Assembly (NCBI GenBank): GCA_031431335.1 | Contig: JANPDG010000295.1 | Span: 1-11,396, forward strand | DNA: 11,396 bases | Origin: JAAFIP01 sp031431335 | Lineage (GTDB): Bacteria > Pseudomonadota > Gammaproteobacteria > Burkholderiales > Burkholderiaceae_C | Reading direction: 5' to 3' | Shown here: in pieces, positions 7,544-11,396 of the stretch | Layout of the letters: every line of letters starts with the position of its first letter | Position numbering within the stretch: the first letter of the stretch is position 1 | Notes under the pieces: generated by a model | Seen by the model: only the letters and a program-made list of their open reading frames with translations | Told to the model about the DNA's origin: nothing | Databases searched by the model: none | Position numbers and translations under genes: made by a program

Positions 7544-8420
7544 CTTCGGCCTCATCATCGTTGGCGACGAAATCTTATCTGGCAAGCGCCAAGACAAACA
7601 TCTGACCAAAATCATCGAGCTGCTGTCCGCACGCGGCATTGCGCTGGACTGGGCCGAATATGTAGGCGACTCGCCAGAGCGCATTACTGCCACATTGCAG
7701 CGCGCGTTTGACAGCGGCGACATTGTGTTCAGCACCGGCGGCATAGGTGCTACACCAGACGACCACACCCGCAATTGCGCAGGCATAGCGCTGGGTGTGC
7801 CGCTGCATCTGCACCCGCAGGCCGAGGCCCTCATCCGCGAGCGCATGCAAGACACCGCGCGCGACCAAGGCACAGAATATCTACCCAACCATCCTGACAA
7901 CATCCACCGCCTGAACATGGGAATGATCCCCGTGGGCGCGAAGATCATTCCTAATCCGTACAACAAAATTCCGGGGTTTTATGTTTTGGGCAACACGCCC
8001 TTGTCTGGCGAACTGACCCCAGAAAAAAGAGCCGCTTTGGAAGGCCGCGAATCCGGTGCAACAGGCGAGCGTGGAGGGGTGTTTTTCGTGCCCGGCTTTC
8101 CCGTCATGGCTTGGCCGATGGTCGAATGGGTGCTGGACACGCTGTACCCGCACCTGCACCAGCAGTCCGCCTATGTTGAAAAATCCATCATCGTGTTCGG
8201 CGCGATGGAGGCGTCGCTCACGCCGTTGATGCAGCAGCTAGAAGCTACCTACGCAGGCATCAAAGTTTTCAGCCTGCCTAGCGTCGACCACCCGCAGTAC
8301 GGCCGCCACATTGAGCTGGGTGTCAAAGGCGCGCCCGGTGATGTGGACGTGGCTTATCCCGTGATGCTGCAGGGGTTGACTGACTTTGGGGCCAAGTTGG
8401 GTGTGGAGCTGGTGCGCTAG
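7512..8420 (+). CDS. Molybdopterin-binding-domain protein (MoaB/CinA N-terminal type)
   Basis: A 302-residue protein with the MoCF_biosynth fold (PF00994). It has the opening strand and motif GLIIVGDEILSGKRQD at about 13-28, the ligand loop STGGIGATPDDHT at 74-86, then IPNPYNKIPGF at 146-156 and VPGFPVMAWPMVEWVLD at 193-209. It lacks the C-terminal CinA amidase domain, so it is often annotated as a competence/damage-inducible protein A homologue, but its role is unproven. Residues about 161-189 (from NTPLSGELTPEKR to GERGG) look like a charged insertion where I expect the family to run directly from IPGF to VPGFP. The ATG at 7512 lies inside the 3' end of the EI24 gene (32-base overlap). The frame is open further upstream, but that part is only the EI24 gene's shadow. 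Confidence 0.85.
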   Translation: MTHLIPPQRPNFGLIIVGDEILSGKRQDKHLTKIIELLSARGIALDWAEYVGDSPERITATLQRAFDSGDIVFSTGGIGATPDDHTRNCAGIALGVPLHLHPQAEALIRERMQDTARDQGTEYLPNHPDNIHRLNMGMIPVGAKIIPNPYNKIPGFYVLGNTPLSGELTPEKRAALEGRESGATGERGGVFFVPGFPVMAWPMVEWVLDTLYPHLHQQSAYVEKSIIVFGAMEASLTPLMQQLEATYAGIKVFSLPSVDHPQYGRHIELGVKGAPGDVDVAYPVMLQGLTDFGAKLGVELVR

Positions 8421-8509
8421 TTTTTAATAGCTTTTAATAGCTTGTGTAGTCGCCGATTCGCCCGCTGCTGCTGTGCCAAAGCAGTACAGGCCAGGGCAGG
8501 GCACTGACA

Positions 8510-8869
8510 TCAGAAATCCAAGAAATCAAACAGCGACAGATCAATGTCGGGAAACTCAAGCCAAGACAGGTCGATATCGAACCAAGACGGGTCGGTTGAT
8601 GAGCTCACCGAGGACAACATCTCGCTTTTCATGGAGGCGTAATCGCAGACTTCGCCGATGGAGGCGTGGTAGCTGTCAAAGTCTGTGTGCGAGTTGAAAA
8701 TGGCGTGTGACCAGCAAGCAAAGTCGACATCAATTTTTTGTCGCCAATTGGCTTTTTTAACTTCTTCAACGCTGTAGTATTGCTTGCGTCCATAGTTTTT
8801 CAACAAGTCGTTGCCCACAAGTCGCGTTTGGTTCCTGCGATCTTCAGGGCGGATTCTGCATGCTGGCAT
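8510..8869 (-). CDS. Small low-GC protein, 119 residues, possibly DUF6559-like
   Basis: Start ATG at 8869 with AGGAG 11 bases upstream. The N-terminal part is basic (RIRPEDRRNQTRLVGNDLL), followed by NYGRKQYYSVEEVKKA at 25-40 and DFACWSHAIF at 49-58. This layout reminds me of DUF6559 proteins, a tentative match from memory. The C-terminus is unusual: residues 97-106 (FDIDLSWLEF) and 107-116 (PDIDLSLFDF) form an acidic and aromatic ten-residue tandem repeat, ending LDF. GC content is visibly lower than in neighbours; two 60-base lines I counted had 26 and 27 G+C, against 33 in a line of the adjacent acetyltransferase gene. Repeat copy 3 ends at the ribosome binding site. Lateral acquisition is plausible. 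Function is unknown. Confidence 0.75.
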   Translation of the reverse strand: MPACRIRPEDRRNQTRLVGNDLLKNYGRKQYYSVEEVKKANWRQKIDVDFACWSHAIFNSHTDFDSYHASIGEVCDYASMKSEMLSSVSSSTDPSWFDIDLSWLEFPDIDLSLFDFLDF

Positions 8870-8880
8870 GTGTTAATTTA

Positions 8881-8945
8881 CTCCTAAATATATAGCAAAC
8901 TATTGAATATCTACGTCGGAAAAATGCTTAAATTTTCACTTAAAG
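8881..8945 (-). repeat. Dispersed intergenic repeat, copy 3 (core 8891-8923)
   Basis: On the minus strand the core is TTTTCCGACG, TAGA, then TATTCAATAGTTTGCTATA, one mismatch from the consensus at the last base. It sits 22 bases upstream of the 119-residue gene, and its right end runs straight into that gene's AGGAG ribosome binding site. Its left flank (GTGAAAATTTAAGCAT) is only partly like the others. Confidence 0.85.
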
Positions 8946-8995
8946 AGGCTCAAGTACTTGAATCAACAGTGTCATAAACTGCCGCACTGTGTTGG

Positions 8996-9493
8996 TCAAG
9001 CCTGCAGCAAATCTTTCACCATCACATGCGCTGCCACATAGCCCAGCGCACTGTGCTTAAACGCGCCTGGCACCGTGCCGACAATGGCAAAGCCCAGCCG
9101 CTGCCATAGGCGCACGGCGACGGTGTTGGTAGCTACGACTAAGTTGAACTGCATGGCTTTGAATCCGTAGGCAACGGCCTCAGTTTGCGAATGCTCGCAC
9201 AGGCTGACCGCAATGCCTTGGCCACGGGCGTGCGCGGCCACCACGTAGCCGCAGTTGCACACATGGCTGCCCAGCCCCGGCTGGTTGGCCTTGAGCGTGT
9301 AGGTGCCCAGCAGATCGCCGCTGCTCGATACCGCCACATAGGTGGCCAGCGGTTGCTCAACCCAGGCTTTGTAAATGTCAGCCTCGGTGCTGTCAGGCGC
9401 ATACGCATAGGTATCGCCCGAGGCAAAAGTGGTCTGCAACAAGGGCCACAGGGCGGGCCAGTCGGCGGGGGTGAATTTGCGGATAGTGTGCAT
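8996..9493 (-). CDS. GNAT-family N-acetyltransferase
   Basis: A 165-residue acetyl-CoA-dependent acyltransferase of the GNAT superfamily (PF00583). It begins IRKFTPADWPALWPLL, the usual first strand and helix. Motif A is YVVAAHARGQGIAVSLCEHS at 83-102, in which Arg90-Gly-Gln-Gly93-Ile-Ala95 is the pyrophosphate-binding loop. Motif B is NTVAVRLWQRLGFAIVGTVP at 123-142. Layout is closest to small-molecule or protein N-acetyltransferases without a fixed substrate. No clear Shine-Dalgarno sequence precedes the ATG at 9493. Repeat copies 3 and 4 lie downstream and upstream, both in the gene's orientation. A weak hairpin, 8966-8971 with 8985-8990, follows the stop but has no T-run. A perfect 12-base palindrome TCAAGTACTTGA lies at 8950-8961. 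Confidence 0.9.
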   Translation of the reverse strand: MHTIRKFTPADWPALWPLLQTTFASGDTYAYAPDSTEADIYKAWVEQPLATYVAVSSSGDLLGTYTLKANQPGLGSHVCNCGYVVAAHARGQGIAVSLCEHSQTEAVAYGFKAMQFNLVVATNTVAVRLWQRLGFAIVGTVPGAFKHSALGYVAAHVMVKDLLQA

Positions 9494-9545
9494 GGTGGTG
9501 CGGTAGGTGTGCAGTGGAATCTACACGGTTTTCAGGTAGTTTTTC

Positions 9546-9560
9546 GCACCAATATTGTGC
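9546..9560. promoter_or_regulatory. GCAC-N7-GTGC dyad 1 (NtrC-site-like or hairpin)
   Basis: GCACCAATATTGTGC, extended by one base on each side to a six-base stem. The GCAC-N7-GTGC spacing is that of enterobacterial NtrC binding sites, but no σ54 promoter is visible near it. The preceding CAGGTAGTTTT also occurs beside repeat copy 2, so it may instead be a diverged relative of that repeat. Confidence 0.35.
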
Positions 9561-9596
9561 GATAGATATTTACCTAAGCCCTGCGAAAGAAGTTTT

Positions 9597-9611
9597 GCAC
9601 AAAATTAGTGC
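9597..9611. promoter_or_regulatory. GCAC-N7-GTGC dyad 2 (NtrC-site-like or hairpin)
   Basis: GCACAAAATTAGTGC, same half-sites and spacing as dyad 1, with a centre-to-centre distance of 51 bases (about five helical turns). It is preceded by AAGTTTT, as dyad 1 is preceded by TAGTTTTTC. Both lie upstream of the acetyltransferase gene. Confidence 0.35.
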
Positions 9612-9695
9612 GTAAATTACAGTGTGCACTCACACGGCATGCGCAAGTTATCTCGGCAGCTTTGTATCCTATAACAGGACACGGTTCATGCCTAA

Positions 9696-9760
9696 TGCTA
9701 CTATATAAATAGCAAACTATTGAATACTCACGTCGGAAAACTGCCCTAAATTTCTCCAAG
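9696..9760 (-). repeat. Dispersed intergenic repeat, copy 4 (core 9708-9740)
   Basis: On the minus strand the core is TTTTCCGACG, TGAG, then TATTCAATAGTTTGCTATT. The left flank CTTGGAGAAATTTAGGGCAG and right flank TATATAGTAGC match copies 1 and 5. It lies between the DUF1697 gene (48 bases upstream in that direction) and the acetyltransferase gene (215 bases downstream), oriented with both. Confidence 0.88.
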
Positions 9761-9787
9761 CCGCACTGATCGCAAAGACGCGGCAGC

Positions 9788-10303
9788 TCAAGCCACGGCG
9801 CATTTGCGCACGGTGTCCCACGTCCGCGTGGTGACCTCTTTGCCCAACGCGGTTTGAATCAATGCCATAAACACGGGCCCTTTGGCGTTGGGCACGTAGC
9901 AAGTGAAAGCTTCTGCGCCCGCCACGCGCAGCACCACTGCGCCGTCCTGGGCCAGCGGCAGGGGCACTGCAGGCTGGCGCGGGGCGCGCATGAAGCTGAC
10001 CACTCGCTTGGCGCCCGGCGCAAGGGGCTGCCCTGAGAAGGGGTCTGTGGCCAGCAGCGCCTGCAGCGCAGTAGCTGGCCGCACAATGGTGTAGAAGCTG
10101 CGCCCCAGCTCCTTTTGCATGGCCAGCTCAGCGCGCTGCTCCAAAGCCGCCTGCGCGCTGGCAGGCGCGTCGAAAGCGACGTTGCCAGTGCCTAAAATCG
10201 TGCGCACATTAGCCCAGCCTGCCGCCTCAAAGCTGCGCTTCAAATCCACCATCTTGGCGTTGAGCGGGCTGACTCCTCGTAGCAGAGCGATGTAGCGGGG
10301 CAT
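9788..10303 (-). CDS. DUF1697-family protein
   Basis: A 171-residue cytosolic protein matching DUF1697 (PF08002): the opening RYIALLRGVSPLNAKMVDLK at 3-22, then SFEAAGWANVRTILGTGNVAF at about 24-44 (start of a helix-strand unit), and TDPFSGQPL in the middle. The family is widespread and often mobile in bacteria, without a settled function. The ATG at 10303 fits the family N-terminus exactly, although no Shine-Dalgarno sequence is visible. The leader instead is A/C-rich on the coding strand because of a 12-base tandem repeat. Repeat copy 5 lies 137 bases upstream and copy 4 lies 48 bases downstream, both in the gene's orientation. Confidence 0.9.
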   Translation of the reverse strand: MPRYIALLRGVSPLNAKMVDLKRSFEAAGWANVRTILGTGNVAFDAPASAQAALEQRAELAMQKELGRSFYTIVRPATALQALLATDPFSGQPLAPGAKRVVSFMRAPRQPAVPLPLAQDGAVVLRVAGAEAFTCYVPNAKGPVFMALIQTALGKEVTTRTWDTVRKCAVA

Positions 10304-10325
10304 GGGCTTGGTTGGCTGGTTAAAC

Positions 10326-10361
10326 GGGTTGGATATTGGGTTGGGTATTGGGTTGGATATT
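10326..10361. repeat. Three 12-base tandem repeats in the DUF1697 gene leader
   Basis: GGGTTGGATATT, GGGTTGGGTATT and GGGTTGGATATT follow one another without gaps, the middle copy differing at one base. They end 22 bases from the DUF1697 start codon. On the coding strand they read as CCAACCC blocks separated by AATA, leaving no room for a Shine-Dalgarno sequence. Such a run can change copy number by slippage. Confidence 0.9.
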
Positions 10362-10424
10362 TGAACTTTTACTATGGCGATAGTGTGGTGTTGCGTAGTT
10401 TAAAGTGCAGGCTTATGCATGGCA

Positions 10425-10491
10425 AATTACTATACTATTAATAGCAAACTATTGAATATCCACGTCGGAAAAGTGCTCTAAAATCTTCCAA
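10425..10491 (-). repeat. Dispersed intergenic repeat, copy 5 (core 10440-10472)
   Basis: On the minus strand the core is TTTTCCGACG, TGGA, then TATTCAATAGTTTGCTATT. The left flank TTGGAAGATTTTAGAGCAC and right flank AATAGTATAGTAAT match copies 1 and 4. If the C is bulged, TATT-C-AATAG pairs with CTATTAATA, giving a nine-pair hairpin. Confidence 0.88.
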
Positions 10492-10534
10492 AATGTTTCT
10501 GATCAATATGAAAGCAGGCCCAGGCTTGCAAATC

Positions 10535-10565
10535 GTTAGCCAAAACGCTAACCAAGGCTTTTGGC
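10535..10565. repeat. Two overlapping inverted repeats upstream of the glnA promoter
   Basis: GTTAGC (10535-10540) pairs with GCTAAC (10547-10552) over a six-base loop. GCCAAAA (10539-10545) pairs with TTTTGGC (10559-10565). The two pairings share bases and cannot form together. They lie upstream of the σ54 promoter, so they could be protein-binding dyads rather than RNA structures; chance is possible. Confidence 0.4.
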
Positions 10566-10711
10566 CAATGCAGGGCATCCAAACAAACAAAAGTCGCCCA
10601 AACGTCACCCAGCCTCATTTGCTTTCAACCCGCCCATTAAAACCCATCAAATTGAGTCAAAAATCGCGCACAATCAATAGGTTTTGACTTCACTTGGCTT
10701 TGCGCACCGTT

Positions 10712-10728
10712 TTGGCACAAAAAGTGCA
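10712..10728 (+). promoter_or_regulatory. σ54 (-24/-12) promoter of glnA
   Basis: TTGGCACAAAAAGTGCA: the -24 GG (10714-10715) and -12 GC (10726-10727) are exactly 10 bases apart, in the context TGGCAC-N5-GTGCA against the consensus TGGCAC-N5-TTGCA. Transcription should begin near 10738-10740, about 60 bases before the glnA start. A GCACC...TGG dyad remnant overlaps the -24 box. Nitrogen-dependent control by NtrC is established for many proteobacterial glnA genes and is inferred here. Confidence 0.8.
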
Positions 10729-10799
10729 TACACGTAGCGCGAGCTAGAACTCAAAAGAGCGCAGTTTTTCAACCACCCACCCATCCTTAGGAGCATCTG

Positions 10800-11396
10800 A
10801 TGGCCAAGACCGTCGCAGACGTAATGAAAATGGTGAAGGACAACGAAGCTAAATTCGTTGATTTCCGTTTCACCGACACCCGTGGCAAAGAGCAGCACGT
10901 CTCTGTGCCTGTGTCCCACTTTGACGAAGCCAAGTTCACTGACGGTCACGCTTTTGATGGTTCGTCCATCGCTGGCTGGAAGGGTATTGAAGCCTCTGAC
11001 ATGTTGCTCATGCCAGACCCGAACACCGCCAACATCGACCCATTTTTCGAAGAAACCACCATCATCCTGAGCTGCGACGTGCTGGAACCCGGTGACGGCA
11101 AGGCCTACGACCGTGACCCACGCTCGATCGCCAAGCGCGCCGAGGCGTACCTCAAAGCCTCTGGCATGGGCGACACCGCCTACTTTGGCCCCGAGCCAGA
11201 ATTCTTCATCTTCGACGACGTGCGTTGGGGTGCGGACATGTCCGGCTCATTTGTCAAAATCGACGAACAGGAAGCCCCGTGGAACAGCTCCAAGAAAATG
11301 GAAGGCGGCAATAAAGGCCACCGTCCAACCGTCAAGGGCGGCTACTTTCCCGTGCCTCCAGTTGACAGCACGCAAGACATGCGCGCTGAAATGTCG
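10800..11396 (+). CDS. glnA: Glutamine synthetase type I, N-terminal part, truncated by the window edge
   Basis: GlnA makes glutamine from glutamate, ammonia and ATP and is the main ammonia-assimilating enzyme, a dodecamer in the cytosol. The first 199 codons are present. The ATG at 10800 has AGGAG (10789-10793) 6 bases upstream. Visible family features are DFRFTDTRGKEQHVSVP (beta-grasp domain), then FDGSSIAGWKGIEASDMLLM with the DGSS latch, then YDRDPRSIAKRAEAYL, and YFGPEPEFFIFDDVR carrying the metal-binding Glu region. The bulk of the catalytic domain and the adenylylation Tyr lie beyond the window. In relatives glnA is commonly followed by ntrB and ntrC; this cannot be seen here. Transcription probably comes from the σ54 promoter just upstream. 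Confidence 0.98.
   Translation, partial: MAKTVADVMKMVKDNEAKFVDFRFTDTRGKEQHVSVPVSHFDEAKFTDGHAFDGSSIAGWKGIEASDMLLMPDPNTANIDPFFEETTIILSCDVLEPGDGKAYDRDPRSIAKRAEAYLKASGMGDTAYFGPEPEFFIFDDVRWGADMSGSFVKIDEQEAPWNSSKKMEGGNKGHRPTVKGGYFPVPPVDSTQDMRAEMS

Larger units (their letters stand above)
10304..10799. other. Divergent intergenic region between the DUF1697 gene and glnA
   Basis: Nearly 500 bases with no convincing gene. It contains the 12-base tandem repeats (10326-10361), dispersed repeat copy 5 (10425-10491), two overlapping inverted repeats at 10535-10565, the glnA σ54 promoter (10712-10728) and the glnA ribosome binding site. A plus-strand frame at 10493-10687 (64 codons) has no ribosome binding site or recognisable protein and starts at the end of copy 5, so I do not call it. 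Confidence 0.75.

Noticed and set aside
8421..8470. TTTTAATAGC doublet after the molybdopterin-binding gene as another repeat copy
   Set aside because: It lacks the TTTTCCGACG half and the TATTCAATAG segment; only the short AATAGC string is shared.
8966..8990. Hairpin after the acetyltransferase stop as an intrinsic terminator
   Set aside because: The stem is only six pairs with a long loop and no T-run follows, so it is mentioned only in the gene entry.
3723..10472. Repeat copies as integron attC sites or a CRISPR array
   Set aside because: The conserved parts contain no GTTRRRY or RYYYAAC core sites and no integrase is in the window. Copies are hundreds to thousands of bases apart, in both orientations, so they are not a CRISPR array.
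10493..10687. Plus-strand frame of 64 codons upstream of glnA
   Set aside because: It starts at the edge of repeat copy 5, lacks a ribosome binding site and has no recognisable protein pattern; the region looks regulatory.

Overview
The window looks like a chromosomal segment of a betaproteobacterium, most likely Burkholderiales and probably Comamonadaceae. This is inferred from moderately high GC, gene style and gene content (RF2, a σ54-driven glnA, an EI24-type membrane protein next to a molybdopterin-binding protein). No RNA genes, transposases or CRISPR arrays were seen.

Left part (1-3232): a truncated minus-strand gene for a membrane-anchored C13 (legumain-like) peptidase, open at the window's left edge and missing from a simple ORF scan, lies 10 bases downstream of a minus-strand pyroglutamyl-peptidase gene (pcp). 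Divergent from pcp are an unrecognised 95-residue protein and a YpfJ-type neutral zinc metallopeptidase.

Region 3233-3832 is a 600-base gene-free stretch. It holds two large imperfect palindromes that share short fixed motifs but have different, internally complementary arms, followed by the first copy of a dispersed repeat. A LigB/DODA-type dioxygenase gene (3833-4678) is bracketed by copies 1 and 2 of that repeat. It converges on a periplasmic DUF302 gene, which follows prfB. prfB carries the classic CTT-TGA-C programmed +1 frameshift and gives a 367-residue RF2.

Divergent from prfB are an EI24/CysZ-like membrane protein and, overlapping it by 32 bases, a MoaB/CinA-type molybdopterin-binding-domain protein. 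Between this pair and glnA lie three small minus-strand genes: a low-GC 119-residue protein, a GNAT acetyltransferase and a DUF1697 protein. Each has one copy of the dispersed repeat upstream, in the same orientation as the gene. glnA (5' two-fifths, running off the right edge) has a strong Shine-Dalgarno sequence and a -24/-12 σ54 promoter.

The main novelty is the repeat family: five copies of a 33-base core (about 65 bases with weaker flanks) in 6.8 kb, always between genes, and in four of five cases directly upstream of and co-oriented with a single small gene. The arrangement resembles repeat-plus-gene units, but the conserved part lacks integron attC core sites and no recombinase is present. 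The second candidate is the pair of covarying palindromes at 3314-3639.
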